A DNA stretch of 64,000 nt from Vicugna pacos. Its lineage: Eukaryota; Chordata; Mammalia; Artiodactyla; Camelidae. The stretch's first letter is position 1. Every line of letters begins with the position of its first letter. This document shows positions 12,770-25,300 of this stretch, in pieces. Under the pieces are notes generated by a model. That model was not told where the DNA came from, searched no databases, and worked only from the letters and a program-made list of their open reading frames with translations. A program made the position numbers and the translations under genes. The stretch lies in the NCBI RefSeq assembly GCF_048564905.1, contig NC_133003.1, positions 10,765,832-10,829,831 of the forward strand. The letters run 5' to 3'.

Positions 12770-13073
12770 TAATATCATTTGAACACAAATTTTATTTAAT
12801 AAAAAGACAGCATGATTCTTACAAAATGAAAATCAGAAAGACCTTGAAAGCTCCCATTCCAAATCTGCAGGTGCCTAACTGCCACCCGCCCCCCCAACCC
12901 CATGTCCACACAGCCAGACGAGGTGGGTACATCAGGCACCAGGAGGCTGCAGGGCAACTTCAGGTGATAACACCCACACGAATCTATTTTCCAGTGAAGG
13001 TTGGCATTCCAAGGGGGAACGTGAGGTATGTGCAAGACTAGAATTTCACAGGGTTACTCTCTGGCCATGGCGC
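12770..13073 (-). other. GLB1: GLB1 3' UTR
   Basis: About 300 bases lie between the TAA and the predicted cleavage site. No repeat was recognised in it. The 3' limit is inferred from the poly(A) signal at 12791-12796 and may be off by 10-20 bases. Confidence 0.75.
12791..12796 (-). promoter_or_regulatory. GLB1: GLB1 poly(A) signal AATAAA
   Basis: The minus strand reads AATAAA here, 278 bases after the stop codon. No other AATAAA was noticed between it and the stop, which makes it the probable 3' end signal of GLB1. Confidence 0.75.
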
Positions 13074-13316
13074 TTAGTTTCGGTCTGCATTGAGACGGTT
13101 GGTGGTCTGGGCTCCGCTAATAACCGGCTTGTCCACAAACTCCACCATGCACTGTCCCGGGCCACTGTCCCTGCAGGGCGCCCTCTCCAGTTCCAGCACG
13201 ATGACAGTGTTTGGGCCCGCGGTCAGCAGGATGTGCTGCGGCACGAACAAGGTCACCTGGGGGCCCCGCGCTGGCCAATAGCGGCCAAGGTTAAAGCCAT
13301 TGATCCACACCTGACC
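13074..13316 (-). CDS. GLB1: GLB1 exon 16, coding part and stop
   Basis: The terminal exon follows an acceptor ending tttctccag and encodes 80 residues before TAA at 13074-13076. It starts [20 protein letters not shown], almost identical to human, and keeps Cys626 and Cys634. After the conserved FVDKPVI the sequence diverges ([14 protein letters not shown]) and stops about 19 codons earlier than human GLB1. The C-terminal tail of GLB1 is variable between mammals, and the reading frame is clean up to this stop, so I read it as lineage divergence rather than damage. Confidence 0.96.
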   Translation of the reverse strand, partial: GQVWINGFNLGRYWPARGPQVTLFVPQHILLTAGPNTVIVLELERAPCRDSGPGQCMVEFVDKPVISGAQTTNRLNADRN

Positions 13317-16300
13317 CTGGAGAAAGAGGGAGAGAAAACCATCAACCCAGCTGCTCAGACCACCCTGAGAGCATGAAAGCTTTGATGCAGGAGAGGGAGA
13401 CAGGGAGTGCTCCCTGAAGGTGCTCTCCCAGCACAGGTGAGGCCCGAGAGCCAGGACAGCCCAGTTTGGGTTCCAGCTCCTGCTAAGATGACCGCCCGAC
13501 TTGGGCAGGAGTTGAGTGGAGAAGTCACAAAACCACCCCCAGGCCCCGCCCTGCTTCAGGGAGATATGCGTTTGTCCCTCTGTCCAGCTCATCATCCGAG
13601 TCAGTACTGGACGGCACTGTGGCAATTTCACCAAGCTTCTGAACTTCGTTCTGGGTCGGGTGGGGGTGCTGCCTGAGCACACACACCAACCTCCCCCTGA
13701 CTCCTCTGCACGCAGCTGCCTCACTGCCTCCTCAAGGAGGTGGGCTCCTCCTCTTTTGCTCTGGCCTCCTCCAGGCGGGTCATGATGCACACAGGTCCCA
13801 GAGCCGCACCCAAACAAGAAGGATGTGGGGGTCAAGGAGGGAGAGACCGGGCCCGCCCAGGTAGGTGTCCGTGTTACTGCTGTGTTTTGATGGTTTTCAC
13901 ACAGCAGCAGAGTGAGGGTGGGGACTTGCTTCAAGGAGCAGAGGTGATCCTATAAGCTGCCAGAGCTACTTCTGTGAGTGGAAACTGTTTCCAAAACCAA
14001 ACTGAGAGGGAGGGGAAAGTCCTCAAGAACAGGGACCAGGTGCGGGTATGCTTGCATAGCCTCTAGGCACGTGCAAGGACGGGCTCCCACGGGCAACTTA
14101 CAAGTTGGCTGAAGAGACGGAACATTCTGTGATACAGACAGAAAGAGCAGAGGGGTGATCTCACACACATACACGCATGCGCGTGCGTACACACACGTAC
14201 AGACGCACACACGAGAAAGAAAACGGGGAGAGAGAGAATATGCGGGAGAGGAAGGGAGGAAGGAAGAGGTACAGACATTGGTCCCACAGTGGCCCAAGTG
14301 TGCTGGGGGACACGCTGGGCGAGGCCCAGCCCTGGCCGCCACTTGCAGCCCTAACCCAGGACACAAATACCGAGTCCTCACCTTTGGGGACTTTTCAGCT
14401 GGTATCTAGGTGTCCCTGGATGTCATCTCCCAGCTCCCTCTCAATTTCCTACCTGGGCTCTGATCTCAGTCCTGACACTTACTGGCTGTGTGCTTTGGGC
14501 AGGTCACCACTCACACGTGTACTTGGGGACGGTGAGGACGGCAGGGCTGCGGGGTGGGGGCAGCAGCGCGCGTCCACGGATCAGTCCGCGTGGCACCCGG
14601 GAGGGGCTCAGTGGGTGGCAGCAGCCCTCACACCACTGCAGTGAGAAGACCTTGGCCTCCACAGGCCCACGGAAGGAGGCCCGGGATGGAAACCCACCTG
14701 TCTGTTGGGATAAGTCATTTAGAAAAAGGGTGACAGTTTCACACTTCTCAGAATTATTTTACTCTTGTTTTTACCACGGGATACGCTATCTCGATCCAAC
14801 CTGAAGGTACACACGATGACAGCTTCACTGGGTTTTATCAGTTGAAGATCTGCCAGCGCCTAGCTTCCGTGGTATTAGAGAACAGCAGAACTCGACCTTC
14901 TGTACTCGAGGGGGAAGATGTGGGCTCCACGGGGGCCGGGGGGAGGGCTGTGTGAGCAGCACACCAGGGCTGGCCTGAGCCACGCTGGCTCCCCACCGCA
15001 TGCCGGCCATGCTGAGGGTCAGTCCCCTCCCACACCCGAGATTCCACACCTAAGTCTCCAGGAGGCTGCCCCCCCCCCCACCTCTCGTGCTGCACCGGGC
15101 ATGTCCCCCCGAAAGCTGAATCCCCTTTGTTGGCTACTGGAACCTGGGAGCCCAGGGTGAAAAAAGGCTCCCCAGGCTCCCCCAGGTTTAGGGGAGGGAA
15201 CTCACCAGGGCCAAGAGGCGGGGTGCAGTGAGTACAAGCCCCCAAAGCAGCAAGCTCCTTAAGCAAGGAGCACCTCGCTTGAGATTGGAGGGTGGAAGGG
15301 GGCCCACGGGACCACTGGGGGTTATCACAGTTACACACGGGGCTGAGAGAACCAGGTGCCTGTGGGCTCAGCTCACCCTTGGGCCCCCTCTCCCTGCGCC
15401 ACTCCAGGCCCAGCTCGTCCTCCTAAAGGCTGCCCTGCTGCTCAGCCGCGCAGTTTCCACACCAGGCAATGGATCCAAAGACCTCCCTGTGAGCTCCCCA
15501 AGTACCACCTGGCCAGCTGGGCTTGCTTCTGAGAGTCCCCCCCCCCCGGGATGGGGCGACAGGTCCAGCTCTGGAGGGCTGGTGAGGGTTTCTGTCCCTG
15601 AGTCTCTGACTCCTCTTCCCCAGCTCCCCCCGCACTGATGAAAGGTCTAGCTCCCCGTCGTGAGCACTCGTGGTGCCCACTCCCCAGACTGCTCTGTGAC
15701 TGACAGACAGCTAGCCAAAGGTGATGTAATTTTTCTCCTAATCATTTCCTGAATTCTGGACACTGCACATCTGTTCTAATTATTCTTTTCTCCCCCAAAT
15801 TATCATCTGTGACCCTTTTTGAGCCTTAAGCTCTCATATGGATTTCTTTTTTAACTGTTCTGGTTTTCTTTTGGTGTTTTGGAGGAGAATTTATTAGGTT
15901 TATTTATTTATTATTGCTTTCTTATTTTTGGGGGGGGGTGGGGAGTAAGTTTATTTATTTTTAGTGGAGGTACTGGGGATAGAACCCAGGACCTCATGCA
16001 TGCTAAGCACATGCTCCACCACTGAGCTATACCCTGCCCTGCTCCATATGGACTCTGAACTCACCCAAATGACTCCGCTATGTGGGTATCGTGCCTGGCA
16101 CCTTCCCTCCAACTCTCCCCAAATCCAGGGTTACATCTTTGATTGTGCTTAATTCTCCAAAGCCATGAACCTCTTCAGGACACAATTCCCCTCCACTCTC
16201 AGTCCTTAGCAGAATAGGCATTAAGTGAAGTCTATGGCGGTTTGGTTGCCCTTCTGAGAGAGAGGAAGGAAGGATTTGTATAGAACGGACCACGGGGACA

Positions 16301-19300
16301 TTGCTCTGGTCAACAGAACTGTCCGCGGTGATGGAGGTGCTGCTCAACAGGGTAGCTACGTACTCCTGAGCCCTTGCAGGGTGGCTAGGGCAAGGGAGGA
16401 ACTCAATTTTCACTTGGAATTAATTCAAATGGAAACATAATTAGCCACACACGACCAGAGGCTGGCGCATTGGACGGCACAGCTGAGGGGCAGCGGATGC
16501 CTGTGACTCCATCCTCAGAGCAGTCTCCCCGCGACTCACAAGTCCCACGTCACAATCAGCGCTGGCTGAGGCTCCTGCAGCCGCCTCATCGGTCTCTGAC
16601 TTCCTCGACTAAATCTAGAACTCGGGCTCCACACAGCAGCCAGATGAAAACCAGATGATGTTCATGCGTTCCTGCTTCTAACCTCCTTCTGTGCCTGTAC
16701 CTTCCCCTTGCTCTCTGAGCCCCAGTGAACTCTCCCTCGTTTCCACCCAAAACTTGCTCTCCTGTGCACGACCGTCCCCGGGCCTGTACCACGCCCGAAG
16801 CCATCAGATCCCTCAGTCTCAACTCCATCATCACTTCCTCAGAGAGAAGAGAGACGGTCATCTTCCTCAATACTGGGCCCTCCATTCCAAGTCGCTTGCT
16901 ATCCCTTTAACCTCTTCTTTTCCTTCTAGTTGTGAAATAAAATTCTTATTTTATGGCAAAACAAGGAAAAATCTAACCATAAAAAATTCTTCTGCCCTTT
17001 GGCCTCTCTCTCCAACACCGCGTAGTGTGTATCTGCATTCTGCATCGACCAAACCTACCCCATCAGCAGAAATACCTGCTCCACCATAAAGAGCAACGTT
17101 CCCCCAGCATCAACAAGACAGTCCCTTACAGATAGCCTTCCTTCTTGATCTTGTGAGAGGTCACATGACCCACCAACATGCCGCTTAGATCTGCGTGATG
17201 TAAACTGTCAGCGATACGTTATTTGATGTACAGCCCTGTGTCTCAAAAAGACTTAGAAAACTGTGCCTTGATCTCTGACCACTGGAACAGTTCTTGGAGC
17301 TTTCTGAGATGCTCTTCCCGGGTTATAATCCTCCAATTTGGCTCGAATAAAAATTTCCGGGGAGTTTGAGCCAAGGCGGCAGAGAAGAGAGACTCACAGC
17401 TCACCCTCTCCCACAAATACACCAAGAATTGCATCTACAAACCCACCGAATCGCACAGAACACCTACTGAACTCTGGCAGAGTGTCTCTCGTTTCAAAAT
17501 ACAAGACGATTCTCACAAAAATCTGATAAACAAGTTCATACTGTATAGCACAGGGAACTCTATTCAATATCTTGTAGTAACTTATGGTGAAAAAGAATAT
17601 GAAAATATATGAAAAGAATATATGTATGTTCCTATATGACTGAAGTATTGTGCTGTGCACCAGAAATTGACACAACATTGTAAACTGAGTATACTTCAAT
17701 AAAAATATATAAAAACTTTTAACGTCCATTTCTTTCTTAGCTCGGCTGATTAATTTTTCATCAACATAGTTATTGTCATCGTTTGAAATTTTTGTCATTT
17801 GTTTCACTGGTTTATCAGCTATTTCCAGCATAAGCTGTGTTCGTTCTTATTCAGGCCAAGCTTCTCAGAATCCAGCAGAGGAACATACAGTATACACCAA
17901 TGGCATATTAACACTGGTTGATAATTCTGCCTGGGGAAAGATTCATCCCTACTCAGACTTCATGCTCCTCTGCTCCCAGGTTAAGAATTTGAGAGAATAC
18001 TGTTCACTGGAAGAACAATGCACTGTTTGCATTCTCCCTTGACGAGCACTGTGATTTTTTTTTTAAGTGATTTTTTAAGGTGCTTAAAAAAATCACTTTA
18101 AAAGAGTCAAATTTTTAAAACTTTTTTTTGTTTTCTTTTTTTAGGTTTTTAAATTTTATTTTTATTTTATTTTATTACTATTTTTTAAAATGGAGATACT
18201 GAGGATTGAACCTGGGACCTCACTCATTCTAAGCACGCCCTCTACTGCTGAGCTATACCCCACCCCCAAAACATTCTATTTAAAAAAACACACACACACA
18301 CATATATATATATGTGTATATATATATATATATATACATTCTTGTTTCTTTTTAAAAAGCTATGCTGAAATTATTGGTGAAGCGGGGAGTATGCACATGT
18401 CACCTAAAAGTAGATACACTCTGATTAATATATTGAGCCCCACTGAGGCCAAGCATTTGTAGAATTAACACCAGCGATTTCTGGGGCTTCCCGGGGAATG
18501 TCCCAGCTCAAATAGCTCCAGGACAAAGGCTGACTTTCTCTGACCATGGCTTGACCCTGGCAGACTCCCTGCCCTTTGCTTTGATAACCAAACTGGTAAT
18601 AGTTCCAATGAATGATAGGTTCCAGGAAGTGCCTGACCTACTTTTGCGTTAATCAGAGAGATGCCTATCTGTCTTAAATTCCCCAGACGGATATAAACCT
18701 CTCATAAGAATGTAAAGCAAAAGGGTCAATCCTGGTTTAGATCATAGCTTTAAAATGTTCAGATTTGGTTGGGTGTTCCTTTAATAACAACACTAAACTT
18801 GGGTTGAATGTTGACTGTGTCATACTCTGAAAAGAGACATGTAGACAGTCAGAAGACTTAAAAATGGAAATGACAGTGGGGAGGGTATAGCTCAGGTGGT
18901 AGAGTGCATGCTAAGCATGCACGAGGGCCTGGGTTCAGTCCCCGGTACCACCATTAAATAAATAAATAAACCTAATTACCTCTCCTCTACCAAAAAAAAA
19001 AAAAAAAGGTGGAAACGACAAAAGTCCATTTCTCAAAGTGAAAAGGCTCTCATCCCACATGATTCATAAGTCTTTGTGAGGTTTACCTGGGAGGAAACAA
19101 AATAGTGAGGCCCTGGCTTAGGGTTAAGATGTCAAGTAGACCTCCTGGAAGTCCAAGGGAGAAAATGAATCCTCCCCTTCCTCAGACCCAGAGGGGTCTG
19201 CAGCTGATGCAAACCATGTTCTGCATCTTCCTGGATCTCTGAGCAAAACAGCTAAAGAACCCTTATGGGTTCTCTGGATTTTAGGGCAGACCCAGATAGA

Positions 19301-22300
19301 ACTGAAGTCACAAAAACACAGAATATTAGCATAAAAGATGAGTCACTTCCTCCTTCATCAAACCCCAAAGATAAATTCCAACCTTTCTGCCTCCCCCACA
19401 CACCACAATAACTCCATTTTTTTTATGACAACAGTTCTCACACTTCTGGAACAAAACTGAAAACTGGTGAGTGAAAACGTCCTCTGGGCAGCTGTATACC
19501 ACTTGTTATAAAGTCCATGCCCTGAAAATGGTAGGAGATCCTCTTTCACTCAGAGCCTAGTTACTCCTGCTTACACGCCATTCTTACAATTCCTGCTACT
19601 CAATGTATATTTGTGCAAAGGAGTCTGATGATCTAGTCCCCAAGTTCACAGGACTTGTGACCAGAAACAAAGAAGGAGGTGGAAACAGTGGATTTTGTAG
19701 GGGGTGAGAATAACCGTAAATCAGGTCAAACGAAGTTTGAAAAGTATATCAAATTCAGAATGAAAGTCGGATCAAATGGTGCTAAGATCTTGTGGCCGAA
19801 CAGAAGAGGCCACAATTCTTTGCAGCTCCCTCTATCAACAGGTAGAATGTGTTTCTCCCTCTCTTGGATCTGGCTGGTCTATTGACTTGTTTTGGCCAAA
19901 GAACATGGAAGACGTGGCATGTGAAAGCTGACTTGGCCTCAAGAAGCCTTGGACATTTGCATTCTTTCTTTGTACCCTGCCAGTCACCACGGCAACAAGC
20001 CCAGGATAGCTTGCTGGATGATGAGAGAGACATGGACCAATCTCCTTTGCTGCTGCAGCAGACAGACAGCCAACCCCCAGAAGGAGGGCCTCCTTGCTGA
20101 CTAGAAGGGCCTGCCCAGCTGAGGCCAGCAGAAGAGCCACCCAGTCACCCAACACTCCAGATCAGAAGTTAAATAAATTTTGGGTTGGTTACACAGCAAA
20201 AGCTAACCAATACACATTTCCATGGCTTCGATACAGTAGCGTGCCACTTTTCAGTAAATGATGTATAGCAGGAACCCAATTTAACAACAACAGACTCATC
20301 CTCTACTAGTCAGTTCCTCTTTTGTTAATCAGTCACCAAATCCCTGCACCTCTCTCACTGAGGGTTGTTGTAAGTGACTGAGAGGATGCAGGGAGCACTC
20401 AGCACAGTGGCTGGTGCACAGTGAGCTCCCCATGATGCCAGTCTTATTCTCCACAGCTGGGCCCTCCCCTCCATCCCCCCTGCTGCACTAATGTCCAGCT
20501 TCCTTCCTCCTCCCTGAACCACTTCTCCAGCAGAAGTGGTTTCGGGGGAATGAGGAGAAAGAACTCTGAATGTATCAGGTGGGAGGTGCCTATGAGGCCT
20601 CCAATGACAGGTCCACCCTGGCAGCTGGATGGGATGTTCCCCATCCTCAAAAATGCTGAGTTGAAGCTGGCACTGTGGGTGTCACCAGCACATCTGTGAG
20701 GATGACATCGCCTGGAAGTGTACAAAGGGGGCCCTGGATCAAGTTCTAAGGACTGAAACACAGACGCTGAAGAAGAATCCTGAGAAGGAACAAAGGGAGG
20801 GAAAACCGGAAGTCTTCTCACAGATGCCAGGAAAGCTTCATGGGAGGAAGTGGTTATTCATGTCAGACGGTACCTGTCAGAGGGCACGGGAGATGGGGCC
20901 CGAGAAATGTCTGGGGAGTGTCACCATGTAGGTGCTGGTGGCTGCGGCAGGGGCAGCTTCCAAGGGGTGTGGGAGCAGAGTTCCAAACCATCACCCTCTT
21001 CTCCGGGGCCAGTTCAGTAGGCTGGGTCCTTTCCTACCAGCCCCAAACCTGGGACAGGTGCCTCAGTGCTGTGTTCCCATAACCAGCACTCAGGGCACAC
21101 CTTTAACTTACATTGTACCCCACTGCCCATTTGCACAGACTTGTATGTAGAGACTCAAGACTGACAGGTCTTCTAGAGGTCAGCCCTGAGGCCTGGAAAC
21201 ACAGATGACAGTATTTCATTGTACTGAATGCAGGTTTATTTTTTGGCTGTGTACTAGATTTCAGTCATCCCTTCGATGGCCAAGAGCAGACAGCTCCTCC
21301 ACTGGATGCTCAGTGAGTACTTGAGACCAAACATGCCCCACACAGGGCCTCTGACCCCCGACCTGCGCTCCTTAGCCTCCCCACCTCCGAGACCCACATC
21401 TCCGTCCCTCCCGCTGTGCACACCCCAAGCTCCAGGGTCCTCCTGGACACTTCCTCTTCTCCAACACCACACCCAATCCTGCTGCAAATCTCGCCTTTTT
21501 TCCAAGCAATCCTGCGTAGTCTCACCTTCCACAATCCATGCCCACCCCACCCCCCAGCTGTGATCTTTCAAATGCAAATCAGTCCTTTCACTCTCTGCTT
21601 AGCACCCACCACTGGAGCACGGAGAAGCCCGATTCTTCATCACTACCCCGACTTGGCCCCCAGCAGCCCCCAGAACCTCACCTCCCATACTCTCTCCCCA
21701 GCTCGTGGGATCTTTCTTGCTCTGGGCCTTTGCTTTCACAGTTTCCTGGTTCTGGAATGTACCCCCTCTGCTTTTTCACTTGGATGCCCCATCCTTCAGG
21801 TCTCACTCAATGGTCACCTTCTCCTAGAAGCACCCCTGACCACTCCATATTCAGTACTTGTAAAACATGCCCGTAAATTCTCTGATACTGCTCCCCTCAA
21901 AAGGCAGAGTCTAATCCCAGTCCCAAGAACAGGGGCTGGACGTAATAACTCTCTTTCCAACAACAGAATGTAACAAAATGATGCCATGTGACTTCCAAGG
22001 TTGGGTGATAAAAAAAAAAAAAGGATAGTTTCTGCCCAGTGCTCTCTTTTTTGGAACACTCCCTGTTGGGGGAAGCCGGCCACCATGTTGTGAGAACCCT
22101 CAAGCAGCCTGGGGAGAGGCCCGTGTAGGGAAGAATGAAGGCTCCCTGCCAACCACCTGCCAGCATGTGAGTAGCCACCTGGGTGGTGGATCCTTCAGCC
22201 CTGGTCAAGCCTTCAGATGATGCAGCCCTGGCTGGTGGCTTGACTGTAACTTCATGACAGCCCCTAAGCCAGAAGCAGCCAGCCAAGCCAGCCCCAAATT

Positions 22301-25300
22301 CCTGATCCACAGCAGCTGTGGGGATAATAAATGTTTACTGCTGTTTCGGGGTAAAATTTGTTACACAGCAACAGATCACTATTATGCCACAGAAATCAAC
22401 AACACTGTCACTCCCACCCCTTATGTTTTATTACATCACCACGTTTATCATCTTCCTAATCGTTACCACCTCCTGAAATGATAGTGCTTAATTATGCTGT
22501 CCTCTCCACAAGCAGTGCCCGCGTCTCTCATGTCCACAAGCTCAAGAGCCCGTCACCAACTGCTCCCCCGCTTTCTGCGACATTCTACGCACTCTTTAGA
22601 CCTATCACTTGGGTGCTTAAAACTGACCCTGTTTCCACAGAGTTCTCAAGGTAATATCCAAACTCCTTGGTCCATGAGGCCATGAAACCCCCTTTCCAAC
22701 TGCATTTTCTACCACTCCCCTCCTGGCTCTTTCTGGGATGTTTTCTTTGACACCAACTGGGTATCCAACAATTCAATTCTGACACCATCTACCAAGACTT
22801 GGCATCAGATCCCAAAAGTTAAAGTGCTCAGTCCCACAAGACCGCCCTCACTTCTGAATGGCCAGTTATAAATCAGGGGTTCCCGTAACCCCCTCCTCAG
22901 GATCAATAATTTGCTAGAATGGCTCACAGAACTCAGAAAGACCTTTTACTTACACTTACAGGTTTACTATAAAGGACAAGACTCAGGAATGGCCAGATAG
23001 AGAAGATTCACATGGCAAGGTGTGAGGGGTGGAGGGGCCGAGCTGCCAGCCCTCCCCAGGTGTACCTCCCATCCAGGTGTACCTCCCAGCACCTGGATGT
23101 GCTACCAACCCAGAAGCTCTCTAAATCCTGCTGTTCTAGAATTTTGATAGAATTCTATCTCCTACCCTTTATCCCAACTCCAGAGGTTGGGGAGTGGGGC
23201 TGAAAGTTCCAACCCTCTAGTTACATGGTCTTTCGTGGGACCAGGCCTGAGGATAAGACTGGTCACCAGAAAGACCAAATGATTGGAAAGCTGGAGATTT
23301 CAAAAGAAGGATGCAGAAAAAAAAAATATATATGTATATATACACACATAATTCAATAAAAAAAAGGATGCCAATGCCAAAAGAGTTTCAAACTAAAAGG
23401 GATTTTTGTCAGACCTTCATCATAATTATTTCGTGATTATTTTTACATCTTGAAAGAGGGAATGTTTACCTTTAAAAAATAAAATTGTAGTTAGTCTGTA
23501 TCCTATTTGGATTCTTAACGTTCCAAGATTAATTCTGGTAGAGGAAAAGTGGGACATTATCCCATCCCTCTGACCACTATGCTGTGCTATGTACCTAGAC
23601 CTGCTGCAAGTGGTAAAAAATGCAGAAAGGCTACAGGGGATATTAACGTCAGACCTACCCCCACCCACCTGAAGGAGAGAAAGCAGCATACACGTCACCA
23701 CATCGGCCGAGCATGGCATCTTAGGTCTGGCACATGTGACACAGCGGGGCACTGAGGAACACGGGCTACTGCCGGGAGCTCGTGGTCAAGTGAGAGTTCT
23801 GTGTGGACAGCACGCTGGCTTGAGTCTCTCGGACAGAGCAAAACCTGCCTGACCTTTCCCCACTGAACGAAATCGCAGCTGACGTTCTGAACCAGAAAGC
23901 CACATCCGACTCAAGCAAGGCCAAGTAATCAGAAATGACTTATCTCATCAATCACCCTTATCAGTGACTTCATTCATTGCATCAAGGTAGTTTCTCAACA
24001 GCAAGTGAGTATCCGGGACAGGGGTCTGGACAGGGCCCCCCTGCTGGAGGAGGATGGGGGGGTTAGTGGGCCCGGAAGCAGAGTCCTGGGAACGCACAGA
24101 CCTCCGGGGTCCACCCTCCGCCCCTCCCACCTGCCGAAGGGCTCATTCTCCCAAAAGTCATAACTCCGTGCCCTGTGGGGGGTGGGATCTGTCTGTTCTG
24201 CATCTGCTGATCATTCAGAACCTTAGGAGCTGGGCCTGGGACTGTCATCAGCAACAGGGACCACCGCTCACCAGACAGTAACAGAAAACACGCGTCCTCT
24301 ATTTTACGAGCAATACGTGTACGTCCTGTGATGTCCTGTGATCGACGCAACCCCGTGTTGAGCCAACTGACATCCTTCAAAGCCCAACGCCCCCCATTCC
24401 TGGGCTCTCAGACGTCTGCCTGTGATCCCTCAGCAGATAAAGTACATTCTTTACTAAGCGTGTTTCCTCTAACAAACTAATAGCCTAGGTAATGCCTGAG
24501 CTCACCGGCTTGTTTCAGCTCATGAGTCATAGACCCCACCGCCCCTCACGGACCTTAAACCTCTTACCTCACCTGTAACCAATCAGAGACTTGTGCACAA
24601 GCCGATCAGGCACCTCGTGACCCGACCTCATAAAAGACCCCGACAACCGGCCCTCGGCGCTCACACAGGCACGTCTTGTCTGTGTGTCCGCTGTTGTCCG
24701 TGGCAGTGCACCCTAATAAACTCCTTTCCTATTATACTTTATCTCTGGTAAATTCTTTAACCAACACGTGCATCACCATATCATCAAATGGCCCGCGTGG
24801 TGTCCACAACACCCAGGTCCACAGACCCCGTGGATGTTAAAGTATATCATTTGTGGTTTTTAGCGTTAACTACAAAGCTGTGCAACCATCATCTCCAAAA
24901 GAAACCCTGTGCCCTTTAGTGTTTGCTCCCCATTTCCCCGCCAATACTCCCTTTTCCCTGCTCTGGACAACCACTCCTTTCCTTGTGTCTACAGATCTAC
25001 CTGCTCTACACATTTCATGTAAATGGAACCCTGCCGAATGCACAGGCACCAGCTGGCACTGCAGTCTGCCCCTCACACGAGGTACTCAGGTCTCTAAGCT
25101 TCTATCTGCTCATCTGCAAACTGGAGGTGCTGCTGGGACATCCTACCACAGAGGCCTCCTTTGATGATGATCAAGATAGTGTCTCTTAAGCGTTGAGCAG
25201 AATGCCTGGGTCAGTAACTCTTAGGTGTGACATCTCTGTGGCCTGGCCAAGGGGAGCCCCCACTGACCTCCAAGAACATCCCATGATTTTCCATTTCTTT

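Noticed and set aside
13320-13934. Long minus-strand open frame extending upstream of GLB1 exon 16
   Set aside because: Only 13074-13316 is exon. A good acceptor (tttctccag) precedes GQVW, matching the human exon boundary, and the upstream translation has no similarity to GLB1.
14155-14644. Overlapping open frames on both strands over a CA-rich stretch
   Set aside because: They follow a CACACA/ACGCAC simple repeat and a MIR. The peptides are low-complexity.
21416-21973. 185-codon open frame on the plus strand in intron 15
   Set aside because: It runs across an L2 fragment into an MLT1 LTR fossil.
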